Positions 12,984 to 24,483 are shown, counted from the first letter of the stretch. The stretch: DNA of 64,000 bases from Strigamia acuminata (GCA_949358305.1 OX442315.1:20424427-20488426); one strand, 5' to 3'. Notes: generated by a model from the sequence alone, not told the origin. Translations and numbers: made by a program.

Positions 12984-13285
12984 AAAGTTAACCGTGTATG
13001 TTATTTGAGTTGTATTGTTGTTATTAGGAGTCAACAATCTTTGGAGAGAAAGTATATATATATATAATACATTTGTAATTTCGATTTAAAAAATTGTATT
13101 CTAGGCATGTGAAAGACGATGCGACGAATCTGTTTGTTTAAATCTTCCTCCGAAGACAAATTTTTTAATGGCATGCCGTTAAAATAATAGCACTACCGTA
13201 TACATCTTTCTAATTGAATTCAATTTCTCGTGTATAGGTCTCTTTTCATGGTCATTTTTCTGCTTTTCCGAGTTTAGTAAGACCG

Positions 13286-14842
13286 AGATTGCTACCGATG
13301 ATGGGGATTGATCTGACACGAGCTGGGGTAAGTCGTAAATTTCAAAAAAATAATTTAAATTTATTTCTTTTTTTTTATTTTTCGTTGCTTTTGAATCTGT
13401 CGTGGATCCAGAGAATGTCATTCAGGAATTTAACAATCAACCGCCGTATAATTTTCGAAAGGATAAAGAGGTGATAGTTTATTTGAAGGAAATTTTTATT
13501 TTGTGCTAATCGTAAATTTAATCTAAATTAGAGGCAAATGCTAATAAGAATTGCGTAAAGTATGATGAGGATTTGGCAGCGATAAGTTTTATTGTAAGCT
13601 TAGTTTTAAGAGGTAGGAAGAATTGAGGCGATTTTATAAATTTTACCGAAAGCGAAATCTCGAATTAAAATTTATTTCGATTTGGTAAATTTGGTAAATT
13701 TAATGAAATGGTGGGGAGTTTGCTCGTTTAAGTTTTAAATTAAAACGAGTTTAGAAATATGATTATAATTACCGGTATGAATTTATCACAAAATGGCCGA
13801 AAATTGAAATTTCAATATTGAAATGTTAAATGAATAACTATTGACTATTGTTTTATTTTTATTCTATTAAAAACAGAGGCTGGCTGTTAATTTTGCTCCC
13901 GGTTATGAAGGATGTCGAATACAAGAATCAAGTATAACGGAAACGCCAATTTATGATCATCCAGATATTCGCAATTGTCGTGAAACTCGAGACACTGCCG
14001 GTGAATTGTCTTCTGCAGATGTGATTCTTTACGTTTGACACTGCTGTATTGTAAATTTTTAATGGTGTAATTGATTTATTTACAGGAGTAATGTTTGTTA
14101 CAACTCGGAAGAATTGAAATTGGAAATGGGAAAGACAACCCGCTGTACAGTTACTCACGTGGAGAATAATGGGATTTTTTGGGCCCAAAGTGATCTCAGT
14201 TTAGCATATAAACTGGAAACTAGCTTGGCCGAGGGTGCAAAGAAGGTTGCGAGCAGACACCCAAAATCGAAAGTTGGCGGAATTTATCTTGTTCAATACG
14301 ACTGCGACTTCATGTGGTATCGAGGCAACATTTTGAAGCTATTTGAGCGTTATGTTTGATTTAAGTTCGAATTAATAGTAAATTGTTTTTCAGACTAATG
14401 AACAAACTTCCACAGTTGACGTGCTATTCATCGATTATGGAAACTCTTCTTTTAATGTGCCCATGAGAAAAATAAAAGCTTTGTGCCATGACAAGTGCAA
14501 ATATTCCGCTCAGGTATTTACAATGAAAACTGGAAGATTTAATTATTTGAATGAAAACTGGAAGATTTAAATATTTGAATGAAAACTGGAAGATTTAATT
14601 ATTTGAATGAAAACTGGAAGATTTAATTATTTGAATGTAAACTAGGCGATTAAATGCAACCTTTGAGAACAACAGTAAACAAATATCCCAGTTCTCAAGC
14701 GTTTTGTGCTGCCTTTGGAGGCAATGAATGCGATTTGACTGTGGAGAGTATTCATAATGAATATCACGTTGTTACCGTTAATAAGATCGGAATTTGTAAA
14801 TCGTTATTTTCAAAAATATTTAAAGTTATACTTATTTTCTAG
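13286..14842 (+). CDS. Tudor-domain protein, possibly partial
   Basis: The exons at about 14086-14519 encode a Tudor domain: GKTTRCTVTHVENNGIFWAQ, then KVGGIYLVQYDCDFMWYRG, then DVLFIDYGNSSFNVP. The aromatic-cage and DYGN positions typical of domains that bind methylarginine in germline piRNA factors are present. Upstream coding-looking exons lie at about 13286-13330, 13410-13470, 13533-13595 and 13876-14025. I could not prove a start codon. After the exon ending in YSAQ (about 14515) a minisatellite occupies the next intron, and the following candidate exon (14654-14800, NKYPSSQAFCAAFGG) has an in-frame stop just upstream with no acceptor that keeps frame. The 3' end is therefore unresolved, and the gene may be a fragment. 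It lies between the unknown gene and CDC25-A. Confidence 0.6.
14523..14642. repeat. 28-bp minisatellite in Tudor-gene intron
   Basis: About four and a half copies of a 28-bp unit containing AATGAAAACTGGAAGATTTA, directly after the donor of the exon ending at about 14515. Units differ by one or two bases. Confidence 0.85.
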
Positions 14843-14848
14843 ATGTTG

Positions 14849-15250
14849 TTTCCAACTCCACCGAACCAATTTGCTGGAGAACAACCGATGAAGGCCTTGC
14901 TAATGAACCACAGCTTCGACCACACTTTTTTGGACCAGGAATTTTTTCGACCGGGATTCTTTTAGGCCGGGAAAATTTAAATCGTGCATTTTTATTTTTT
15001 GTTTTTTCATTATTTTTGTTTTTTTCTCTTTCTTTGTTGTCGATTTAGTCATTTTTTGGTGTTTTGTCATCAATCTTTTTTCATTTTTGATGTTTATTTT
15101 TTTATTTTCGACTATGATTCTTTTCATTCTTGTCAAAGGAATCCTGGCCGAAAGGATTCGTGATCGAGAAGATTACCGGTCGAAAATTATCAACATATAG
15201 AAAAAGGTTATCCAGAGCGAAAACTCGCAATTTTTGTGAAGATGAGTTGT
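14849..15250. other. Duplicated low-complexity block downstream of Tudor gene
   Basis: Contains simple repeats of a motif like GACCGGGATTCTTTT, then long T-rich tracts, then TTGTGAAGATGAGTTG. The block recurs with small indels at 33843-34325. A short frame beginning CWRTTDEGLANE is shared by both copies, but I cannot place it in a protein. Confidence 0.5.
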
Positions 15251-15328
15251 GTAATGTTGTTTGAAATCTCGTGTTTGAACGTCATCAAAAAACAAGCTGG
15301 GATTTGTAATGCAGGGAAGCATTACATA

Positions 15329-15853
15329 TTAGACTTCTAAACCCTGTCCTTTTGTCCCTAAATAAAACACCGAAATAAAAGAAAATAAAGTAATTTAAAA
15401 AAAAAAAAATTTTTTTTTTTTTGCCAATATAAAGCAACAACAAACAAAATCCCACCAAAATTTGAAATGATATGCTGCGGAATTGTTGCATCCGGGTTTG
15501 CTACAATCGGGAAATAAATCGCGCGGAAAACGTATCGCAACGTATGGCTCACGGGATCCGCCAGGTGGCGCTAGTACAATGTTACAACTTCCTGTGCAGG
15601 ACGGAAGTAGTATTATTAGACGGCTAAAAGTGCACTAAAACCGGTTTATTAATTCAACCGGAGGTCCAAGAAATCTGAAAATACCTTACAATAATAATAT
15701 AAGCATGCTGAATTTAATGCCGTTGTCCGTTTTGCTCTAGCTGCTATAGTTTTTGCGGAATCGTTGACGACGGACGGACGGACGGACGGACGGACGGACA
15801 GACAGACAGAACCGTTTCATGAGACTTTCTAAACATCAGGTTTAGAAGTCTAA
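15329..15853. mobile_element. 525-bp inverted-repeat element (nonautonomous DNA transposon)
   Basis: Starts TTAGACTTCTAAACC and ends GGTTTAGAAGTCTAA, an imperfect inverted repeat of about 17 bp. TA lies on both sides. The paralogous block near 34346 lacks it and passes straight from CATCAAAAAA to TATAACCACTG, although it also lacks about 35 bp to the left of the element. There is no transposase frame. TA duplication suggests a Tc1/mariner-mobilised element, by inference. Confidence 0.65.
15767..15810. repeat. (GACG)n/(GACA)n microsatellite
   Basis: Tetranucleotide run of GACG units passing into GACA units, near the right end of the 525-bp element. Confidence 0.95.
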
Positions 15854-16864
15854 TATAACCACTGCAGGTGCATATGGATGCTTTTGTATTGTGAAGCTGA
15901 CATCGATCAAAGTTCCAATACCACTGGACATTTCGTTTTTTGAGGGAGACGACAAAGAAAAGTTTTATTTATTCAAAGTTACACGGTAAGTACCATGGAT
16001 AAATTATTATCTTTTATTTGATTGTTCTATACAGTTGTAAATTGTGAAGAAAATAGTAAAATAAATTTTGTATAACTAATGAAACCATTGGGTTTTCTTA
16101 TTGTAAATGTGCTTTAGCTGTATAAAAATATTTATTGATAATCATCGCAGGATTTATAGGCTAAGGAATGGTGATAAACCCTCTGCCAGACCATATTTTT
16201 TATTAAACATAATGTTTAATCTATGGATGCGAAAACATGAGTATAATTTATAGTTTTTCTGTTTACTGTATTTTGATTTATATTTTCTGCTGGTTTTGTC
16301 CTCAGATGGCGCTTTCAGTTGCTCCATTGCATCCTCTGATTGGTTAAAACTTTCTTGTTGTTATTGGCAGGTGATTTCAAATCGCCAAATGTCTGCCACT
16401 GGTTGCAGCTAGCTTCTCTCTAATTTGGGCTGGGTTAACTTTTAAGCTTTGGGTTCCTTCATCCTCCATCCAGTCATCTACTACCATAACCAACACACAC
16501 ACACAGCCAAAATTGATTTAGCCACATGCTATAGATAACTCACGAAACGATCAGTATTAATTCAATCCATAAACCATACCAACCAAAGGGCAGAATGACG
16601 GTTTACGGGCGACCCGAAAAAGAAGTGGTTTGCATAAAAAAACCAGCAAGGTGAGGTTCGCGGGGGGGGTCAAGGGGGGGCGCAGCCCCCCCATGTTAGC
16701 CCTTCTTGGGGTTTTAATTTTTAATTTTTTCTTTAATTTGAACTGAATTTAATAAACTTGATTTTCGAGTCGCCCGTAAACCGTCATTCTACCAACCAAA
16801 GCATCTATTGTAGTTTGCTTAGTCTTTGTGTCTTCATCATCGAGTTTTCAACCCATCACAAATA
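15854..16864 (+). other. CDC25-A upstream region with duplicated exon-like segment
   Basis: At about 15868-15988 an exon-like stretch reads KLTSIKVPIPLDISFFEGDD and is followed by a GTAAGT donor. Its copy at 34366-34461 has a 21-bp deletion. The remainder, with ACACAC repeats near 16495, is the probable CDC25-A promoter and 5' UTR and matches 40310-40715 apart from the insertion at 16589. Confidence 0.5.
16589..16793. mobile_element. 205-bp MITE with 8-11 bp target duplication
   Basis: Terminal inverted repeats of at least 22 bp (16592-16613 and 16769-16790, with AGAATGACGGTTTACGGGCG at the left) enclose a G-run/C-run palindrome at about 16660-16692. AACCAAAG lies directly before and after the element. 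The duplicated CDC25-B promoter at about 40640 has the empty site with a single AACCGAAG. An 8-bp duplication (up to 11 bp depending on how the GGC/ACC ends are assigned) fits hAT, P or Mutator-type mobilisation. It has no coding capacity. Confidence 0.85.
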
Positions 16865-18210
16865 ATGGCTTCAGACAAAAACAATCAACTTATACTTAAG
16901 CTCAAACACCACAGCAATCCGTGCGCCACACCCGATGCGTTTTCACCCATGACCGATTTGGCTTATAATTTAGGAACTTTGGCCACATTGAAGTAAGTTT
17001 CGAATTCGATCCAGATCGCTGTTAAATGCTTAAATCAATCTGGGATTATCCGCCCGGCAACTAATAACACTCGATTACTGTAGCAGCAGCTCAAACGACT
17101 GCATTAACACTCCAAAACGACGTATTTCATGGTCTAATATTCGCACTCCTACCCCTGACCAAAACAAGGAAAAAGGTAGTGTATCAGAATATCGAAAATG
17201 TAAATTAATTTATTAATTAATTTGTTATTATCAATTCAGCCATATTAGAGAGACACGATTCATCATTCGAGATAACTACTCCTGAAATTTGGTAATAAAC
17301 TCACGCCGCACTAATTGTTAACATCTCATTCATTCAATTTTTTTTTGTTATTGCAGTAGAAAACTTTCCGCCTTTTCAAACGAACAGAAGACCGTTTTCG
17401 TGAGGTAATAATGCGTAATAAATTATGTATCAGATTGGTTAATTTTGATCGTTATTTTATTTGTTAATTTTTTAACAGGTTGCGGCATTCGTGTAGCGAG
17501 CAATTTAATGCAGAGGTTAGAATTTAAACATTCTGGTTTTTATACAGTCTTTAAAATGTAAATATTTGAAATACAGCTTCTGAATGATGAAAATTCCCCG
17601 GTTAAAGAAAATTTAGTGTCGCCTAAGCATTGGGACTTCAGATCACCTCTGGAAGTCGTCAACGAACCGGTAACTCGTATTTAAAATTAAGTTATGATGA
17701 TATATAATCAACTCGTTTATAACGTCAGCAGCAAAAGCAGTTAATTGTCCCAAAAGGCATTGGACATCTCGTGGAGAAACCACTCGCAACACCAAATACT
17801 TCCCATACTAAATGTGCAGAATTTAACGAAAGTAAAATTGATGAACCTTATAAGGTAATGATTGACATTTGACAAGGAGTTATTATTAATAATAAAATTA
17901 TTTATTTTATTTTTATACAGGGACGGAATTGTATTCGAGGCTTATTTCGTGAGCCTTCGGACCCGGAAAAACGGTCAAAAGTTTCAAACAAACGAACCGA
18001 CTCGTGTCGTAGTCACACGGACACTCCTCAACAAGAATCAAAGCGAAGGAAAGCTTTTTCATTGGGCTCAACCAAAAAACCTTCATTTTCGGATACTAGT
18101 GTATATTTATTTTATAATTTTTTATTTATTTATATCTAATGATTTTTATTTTTGTTTAGGCGGTGGAAAAATTTAGTCGTTGTTACTCAGAATCTGTTGA
18201 ACTCGATTAA
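16865..18210 (+). pseudogene. CDC25-A, 5' half (regulatory region)
   Basis: Encodes [20 protein letters not shown], a MTDLAYNLG segment, [17 protein letters not shown] (proline-directed sites), [27 protein letters not shown] and the basic [20 protein letters not shown] exon. All have counterparts in CDC25-B at 40716 on. Compared with B and C, this copy lacks 24 bp (eight codons) in the exon ending ESVELD. At the position where B and C have the donor GT after CTCG, it has AT. Read through, the frame stops at 18208-18210. The catalytic half is 11.8 kb away at 30029-30867, beyond the retroelement and gene-fragment insertion. I call it broken because of the donor loss; cryptic splicing could rescue it. 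Confidence 0.8.
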
Positions 18211-18244
18211 TATTTAATTAAAAAAATATATATATATATATATA

Positions 18245-18660
18245 CAGGGTGAACAAAAAGTCTATCACTATAGTAAATATTTCTGAAAGTGCTGACAATT
18301 CATCTGATCTAATGATGGTAAAATATTAAAGTTGGGTGGGGTAATCTTTTAGTGACCCGAAATCTGACCTTGGGGTGTTCCTTCAAGGTCATTGGGAAAT
18401 TATCTTGGAAACCGTTGGAGATAGACAGAAATTTCCAATTGTAAACTTGTAGAGCAACATTTGTTTAGTCTAAAAATGATTAATTCTAAAATCTTTTGTA
18501 CTAAAAAATTTTAAGAAAATCGCAATTGAAAAAGTAGTTTTAGAAAGAAAAAGTTATAAAAAAAATTCAGTTTTCTGCCCATATCTCTGCAACGGTGCTA
18601 GATATGCAAATTCCGACCAGGGAAATCTTTTTAGCTGCGTTTATTACGTCCATGGTGGTC
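18245..18660. mobile_element. Interspersed repeat, copy 1
   Basis: Begins CAGGGTGAACAAAAAGTCT immediately after a TA microsatellite. The first 149 bp match a second direct copy at 19421-19569. The CAGGGTG start next to TA is like the ends of many arthropod mariner-type elements. No transposase frame is visible, so the class is uncertain. Confidence 0.55.
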
Positions 18661-18749
18661 TTCAATGGACCACGACCACTAAAATTAAATTTAAAAAAAA
18701 ATTATAAATAAATCTTTTAATTTAATAAATCAAATGATGAAAAGAATAC

Positions 18750-19312
18750 CGTGTAAAATCTGTCATTTCCATCATAATCATACACATGTGTTTTGCCAGG
18801 ACAATGATGTCGTTTCCAGTATCGTCCCATTTCGCAACTTCAAGATCAAATTTATTTTTTTCCGATCTGAATATTTCCACTTGTTGCGCGATCTTCTCTT
18901 TATCCTCTTTGGCCATAAGCCGCATGGCATCCTATCGTTATTCAATATAAAACATTTTTAACGGGTATTTTTCTAAGACATTCAAAAAAATCTACTATAC
19001 TTACACGTATGTTATTAATGCCAGTAATATCAGGATATTCATCATGCTCGGTATGGACACTGGCTGAAATTTAAAAACATATATTAAAAACTTTAAACTC
19101 ATCTAAGCTTGGACGAGATCTAAGTAACGAGTAATTTGACAGTTTGCATGCAAGATGATGACAAACGAGCGAATAAAGTCATAAAAAAGCAGCGCACCGA
19201 AACCAAAACAAAATTACAGTAGAAATGAACACCACTGCTTACATTTGCTTCGAGTATCATACGTATTATCTTCATACTCAATTTCAGTTTCAGAATCCAA
19301 TTCTTCTGCAGT
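18750..19312 (-). pseudogene. Captured three-exon fragment of alpha-catenin
   Basis: On the minus strand three exon-like segments with GT-AG borders lie in family order: 19243-19312 (EELDSETEIEYED), 19005-19063 (HDEYPDITGINNIR) and 18750-18931 (EKIAQQVEIFRSEKNKFDLE, then VAKWDDTGNDIIVLAKHMCM and MEMTDFTR). These are diagnostic of the alpha-catenin M/actin-binding boundary. Introns are retained, so it was copied as DNA and not by reverse transcription. No other alpha-catenin exons are present. It lies inside the CDC25-A intron, antisense to CDC25, between two direct copies of the CAGGGTG repeat. The frames look undamaged, so the capture is recent or constrained. Confidence 0.85.
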
Positions 19313-19420
19313 CTACATGCAACAAAATAAAAGCAAAAACAAGCGAGAATCGTAAGCAAACATTCAACAGGCTTAAATTAAAAATCATTCAATAATGCAA
19401 AAAATGTATACACATGTATA

Positions 19421-19569
19421 CAGGGTGAACAAAAAGTCTGTATCTTTACTTAATATTTCTGAAAGTGCTGACAATGCATCTAATCTGATGATGGCAAAGT
19501 ACTAAAGTTGGGTGGGGAAATCTTTTGATGACCCAAAATTTGACATTGAGTTGTTGCTTCAAGGTCATT
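19421..19569. mobile_element. Interspersed repeat, copy 2 (truncated)
   Basis: Direct repeat of 18245-18393 with many point differences. Homology stops after CAAGGTCATT, where the LTR-element internal sequence begins, so this copy was cut by that insertion or rearrangement. Confidence 0.7.
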
Positions 19570-20183
19570 CAGACTTCAAACATATTTCTGGATAATTGCT
19601 CTAACTAAAAATTTGTAGCACCATCTTGTGAACCCTAATCCCTATTGTTTCAAGTTCCTGTCCTTTATGCCAAACTTTCCCTGTGCCGACTCAACGTCGC
19701 CAGACAGGCAATTATTGCCATTAACATAATCCTATGTCTGCCAAATAATTATTTCCTTTGTAAATATCAAAGTTATAAAACCCTAGTTTTCCCTCGATTC
19801 TGTTCACTTCTCGAAGTACTTCTTCTGCATACCCACGTGTACCAGACGACCACTTCCCTGAAAAGCTGAAACACTGCAAACCTTAGACGACTCCCGCAAT
19901 CCGATTCGAACTCTCCACCGACGGTAGGCAAATTTCATTTTGACATTTTCTATCACAAGAAAAGTAATTGTTAGTATTGTTGAGACGTTTGATATTTTGC
20001 ACTAGAATCATAAGCTTCTTGAATTCGCTTGAATTTAGGAATTCCACTGTGTACAGATCAAATTTAGACTTGATCCATTTATCGCTTGAGTTTTCTGAGA
20101 ATATCAGAAATAGTTCAAGAAGAGAAAGGAAAGTGTTTTTAAATAATTATTTGAAGGCTTAAATTTTGACATCCGTGGTAATA

Positions 20184-21701
20184 ATGACGGGCCGTAATAA
20201 AACGAATCCCACTGTAGTGACTTCCCCTGGTGATTTAAATTCGAGTAATATCGAGCCTCAGGCCGGCGGTAGTCAAGGGCAGCAGGTTACTTTGGACCTC
20301 AGCGCCGCCCAGACAGTTGATTTGCCCGCTCTCCTGAATCTTGGTGTTTTGGTGGGAATAGACCCCGCCAGTTACGTAGATATTAATGACTTTGTTGCAA
20401 GAACTGCACAAATTTTGGCAGATGCTCAGGCCAAAGCTCAGGCAGATGCTCAGGCCAAAGCTCAGGCAGATGCTCAAGCCAAAGCTCAGGCGGATGCCCA
20501 AGCCAAAGCCCAAGCCGATGCGTTAGCATTAGCCCAAGCTCAGGCACAAGCCACCTTAAATCAACAAGCTAATGCTGGTGGAAACACACCAACCCATCGA
20601 CCAAGACCCACTACTCCACCACTTATTATTGACCCCAATTTGCATAACCATTCGACTCCGCACGGAAACCCTCGTAGACGAATAAACACGTCCCCTGCCC
20701 GCTCGCATTCTTCTAGTACTTCTACGGTCTCGAATGATATGTTAGTTAATATGTTTGACAGTATCAGGCAGCTAGCCACAAGTTTTACAACCTTCCAGGC
20801 TGACCAAGCTAATCAGCAACGACAGCGAGATCGTACTCCTCCCCCCAATGATCAATCAAATTCTACACAGAACGACCCTCGTCGTTACACTTTCAAAGGT
20901 TTGGAGGTGCCCCGCTTCACAGGAGAAGGCACTCCTACAGACTGTAATTTGTTTATCGACGCTGTAATCGCTGCAGCGCGAAATAAAGGTTGCCCTCTGA
21001 ACGAGGCGATCACTCAATGTGTTCCCTCATACCTCACAGGAGTGGCTGCCACCTGGTATGACGATTTCGCGCCGACTCTCACTGTTTGGGAAGATTTTAA
21101 GACCGTTTTCCAAAACAGATTTGGATTAAATGAGGATCAGAGAGGCGAGCTCTGCTTTGAGCAAGTCGCAGAGGAAGGAGAGACAGTGTATCACTACGTG
21201 TTGCGCTATTATAACTGCTGGCGACAGCAATCTACGTACAACGGACTTGTTGCGCGTAAAATGATGCAACGCTACGCAACCCCTGATATTCGTAGCCGTC
21301 TAGAAATAAACAATTTAGACAAAGGTGATCTAGAACGGATATACAAGAAAGTATTAGCAGACAAGGAGAAGTACGATGTCAAAGTGGGCAATGACCCCAT
21401 CGCCCCAGGGACAAAATCTAAACCTAAAGATAATAAAGATGACAAACCCCCCGCTGCTAAGACAGCTGACACCCCCAAAGAAACAAAGGAAGAAAAGAAA
21501 TCTGAAAACTCAGATGAAAATAGAAATGAAAGACATCTTCACCTTAATAAATATAGACTCATAGCGAAGAAAATTCTAAACAAGATTAGAGTGTCTTCAG
21601 ACTCTGACGAGGCAGAGAATTCTGACTCATCTGAATCCGAATTTCCCCAATCCCGAGGTGTAGAGCAGGTTAAAGAAATTACGAAGAAATTGCGTAATTA
21701 G
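20184..21701 (+). CDS. Ty3/gypsy-type Gag, copy 1
   Basis: About 505 residues from the ATG at 20184, an open frame with no break. The N-terminal part has four near-exact eight-residue repeats of the AQADAQAK type, probably helical. A Pro/Ser/Asn-rich linker follows. The capsid-like core starts at GLEVPRFTGEGTPTDCNLFI and contains LTGVAATWYDDFAPTLTVWE and FQNRFGLNEDQRGEL, the retrotransposon Gag pattern. The C-terminus is alternately Lys-rich and acidic (SDSDEAENSDSSESE), and no CCHC zinc knuckle is visible. No pol frame follows. Its translation is identical to copy 2. Confidence 0.8.
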   Translation: MTGRNKTNPTVVTSPGDLNSSNIEPQAGGSQGQQVTLDLSAAQTVDLPALLNLGVLVGIDPASYVDINDFVARTAQILADAQAKAQADAQAKAQADAQAKAQADAQAKAQADALALAQAQAQATLNQQANAGGNTPTHRPRPTTPPLIIDPNLHNHSTPHGNPRRRINTSPARSHSSSTSTVSNDMLVNMFDSIRQLATSFTTFQADQANQQRQRDRTPPPNDQSNSTQNDPRRYTFKGLEVPRFTGEGTPTDCNLFIDAVIAAARNKGCPLNEAITQCVPSYLTGVAATWYDDFAPTLTVWEDFKTVFQNRFGLNEDQRGELCFEQVAEEGETVYHYVLRYYNCWRQQSTYNGLVARKMMQRYATPDIRSRLEINNLDKGDLERIYKKVLADKEKYDVKVGNDPIAPGTKSKPKDNKDDKPPAAKTADTPKETKEEKKSENSDENRNERHLHLNKYRLIAKKILNKIRVSSDSDEAENSDSSESEFPQSRGVEQVKEITKKLRN

Positions 21702-22177
21702 TGAGAATGCGACGAATTTATTATTTTTCTAACTTCTTATTTTATTATCCCGCATTTTACTCCGGTTGTAAATGTTTTTATACTTTCTGTAACTATAATT
21801 TTTGTTTTATCAATGTGTATTTACTTGTTTCACTCGATCTTATAATAATAATATAGTGTTTAACCTTTTTAATTCGAAAGAATTTTCTTAAGTTTAAACG
21901 TGTGTTCTTTTAAAATAATTCTATTTGTATTCCTATTACTCACTTGAATTTGAATTAATTATTAGTAAATTTAATTTGATTGGCGATTCTATTCATTATT
22001 ACGACTTATTTTGTTTTAACTTTGCTTTTTGAGTGAAAACTCCAACCTTCTTTATATGTTTGGCCATTGCTAGACCAACTTATGTATTTTAAAATATTTC
22101 CTTTATCTTACTACTTTTATAACGTTACTAGCATCCATGTACTTCTTTTTATAATAGGTGACTATTCACTACCCTTT

Positions 22178-24463
22178 TGTAACGGTGTGGAACACACCGG
22201 AGAGTTTTTACGGGAGTCTTCACTTCCAGAATAATTTTCTCTCTTCACATTTGACTAGTATTCCTTGGTAATTTTAAGTTTCAGTTCCATTAATGCATGC
22301 GTAGGACGCACGCACTCTTTTCCGGAGCACGTGTGACGGTACCAAAATACCGTAGTTTTGGTTAAAGATAAATAAAACTATTTATATTTAATTCAAGGTT
22401 TTAAGTTGAATTCTTTAATTTACTTTTATATTATATGAGTCCTAGGCGCTATAAGTGAGCCACTGGCTCACGGCCATAAGCATTTTCTTACAGTTTATAG
22501 TGTGTTATTGCACCAGTCGCCATCTTGGATGAGTCACTATACAGTGAAGCCAAGACTGAGCGACTATGTTGTTTACTTCCCCTTGTGTTGTTTCTAAACA
22601 TTAGAGAGAGTGACCTTGCAAAGGCCAAGAGAACTCTTGACCCCTTATGCACTCCTCCTTGTTTACATTCTAATGAGGTATTTGCTTTGTGAAGCTTTCC
22701 CGCTTCATACTAATGAGATAGCTCTCATTTGTCATTGGTCTATTTACCCCATTGGTTCCATTCCAATGAGGTATTGTTTGGTTTGTCTATATAAGCTTTG
22801 TTCAAAGCTTCCTACAGAGATTTTGCCCATATATTTTGACTTTACACATTTTGTTCTTGCCTTTGGCTTTGACTTATGTTGTGCGTCAAGGTTTTGACGC
22901 ACTATCTCGCTTTAGTTGGTTGCCCTACGAGCAACATCCGAGCCTATTTGGTATTCGATTACTGGGTTGAGATGTAAAACTTCCTGCAGTTGACAGCTGG
23001 GGGAAGTAGGATGGCAATGGAGGTGAAGATGAAGGAGAAAAGATAGGTTTTGTTGCCTCTACTCCAACTTTGCCGCCCTGGCTTTGTTGGTGGATTTTCC
23101 CGCCAAAATTCCACAACCCTTTTGACACTGGATTCAATGACCCTGGACCGCGGAATCAAAGTACTGGTAAGCCTTATTTCATTTATTGCTCTCAAATTGG
23201 TAATTAGAATTACTTCAGTGGATTCCCATTGAAGTGGTCAATTGTTGCTAAGTTGAGGGAGATTTATTAGTTCGGCTTAGTCCTTTTGTTGTCCATTGTT
23301 AGTCAATCAATCCTTCTACTTGCTATAAGAACTTGCTATTAATTTAATAGTAACTTCCCTTACCTTTGCTATGGTTCTCAATGGCGTAGCATTACTTTGC
23401 ATTTATGCTTAGTCCTAAATGCGCTAGTCAGCCTTCTCCTGAAAGTTGTTACGCATAGACATTTGAACTCAGAGCAATCTGAGTTACACCTAAATATGTG
23501 TAGTTGTCTTTCTCTGTCTCGAGCACTCGCTCACAAACCCCTTGCACTTGTTAGCCAAGAACCTAGCCATTAAATGATGTATCCAGTCAATGTGAACCTC
23601 TGGTTTAGCAGAACTGCTCTACTCTTGGTTAGGCCTATTCAATGACATGTTGCCATTCTCATAGCCAACTCTTGGGTCTTTCACCCACCAAACCGCTTAA
23701 TCAAGAGTTTACACTCTTGTTTTAGATCTTGCTTTAATTGAACAATTAAGTTTTAGGCAGCATTGGCTTTCTTCAAAGTCAATGCATTATTTGTGACGAC
23801 ATCGTTATTAAAGCCACACCGAACCGAATTGCAATCAAAGCCTCGATTGAGCCGCCATTTTAAATGTCCCCTTTTAATCCCCTTAAACTACAGTTTCAGC
23901 GTAATTAAAAGAGCGCTTCTCTTTCACTCCTGTTCAAGTCCCCCTTTTGCCTTGGGCCATGAATTCCTCATGCCTCCCAATGCTCTAGTTTTGTCAGCGT
24001 ATTTACCTTTTGATATGTCTTTGTATTACCCCAATGATTATTGGAGGCCTTGTTTATAGCGCTTGTGTATTTGTATATATGTATGTATTTTGGATTATGG
24101 TTTAATGATCATTTGGACTCGCTAATAAATTAGCTTTATTATAGTTTACACACTTGTGTTGGCTCAATATTATTCATAGTTAACTACATTCATCTATCAA
24201 TTTATATGTCGCATATTTCACGAAGTCAGATATTTATTCTCCATTTATTTATGTTATCTCACTGTTTTATACCTGTCTAGCCTCTAGATTATTTGTGGTC
24301 ACTTGCCAGCGACCCCCTTTACCTCTCAAGTGACTCACGTCACTCAAGAGATTCCTTTCCCGCCTTACTGTAATTGCCATTGCAGTACAGCCTAACTTTA
24401 CCCCTTAGTTATTCCTTCATATTATACTAATTATATATCCATGCCTAAGTTTATTCCGTCACA
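22178..24463 (+). repeat. Long terminal repeat, copy 1
   Basis: The 3' end is fixed at ...CCGTCACA (24463), where the two copies diverge and a PBS-like sequence follows. The 5' end is either TGTAACGG at 22178 or TGTGACGG at 22332; the latter is the exact reverse complement of the 3' terminus. Inside are a TATA box (22787), several ATTGG/CCAAT elements and AATAAA (24124), consistent with U3-R-U5. Length is 2.1-2.3 kb. The short frames inside are not supported as genes. Confidence 0.65.
22787..22796 (+). promoter_or_regulatory. TATA box of LTR
   Basis: CTATATAAGC with CCAAT-type motifs in the preceding 60 bp and repeated AATGAGGTATT blocks. The same site is at 28304-28313 in the second LTR. 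Confidence 0.6.
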
Positions 24464-24465
24464 AG

Positions 24466-24483
24466 TGGCGTCCGCGACAGGAT
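24466..24483 (+). promoter_or_regulatory. Primer binding site
   Basis: TGGCGTCCGCGACAGG, starting with TGG two bases after the LTR end. It resembles the TGGCGACCGTGACA site used by mdg1/412-type elements with tRNA-Arg priming. The primer tRNA is inferred. Confidence 0.6.

Noticed and set aside
20402-20570. Short regular repeats in gag as a possible CRISPR or satellite array
   Set aside because: The 24-bp units are in frame and encode an alanine/glutamine-rich helix; there are no spacers.
22610-24059. Open frames of 60-98 codons in the LTRs
   Set aside because: They occur in U3-R-U5 sequence on both strands, have no conserved composition and simply repeat in the second copy.
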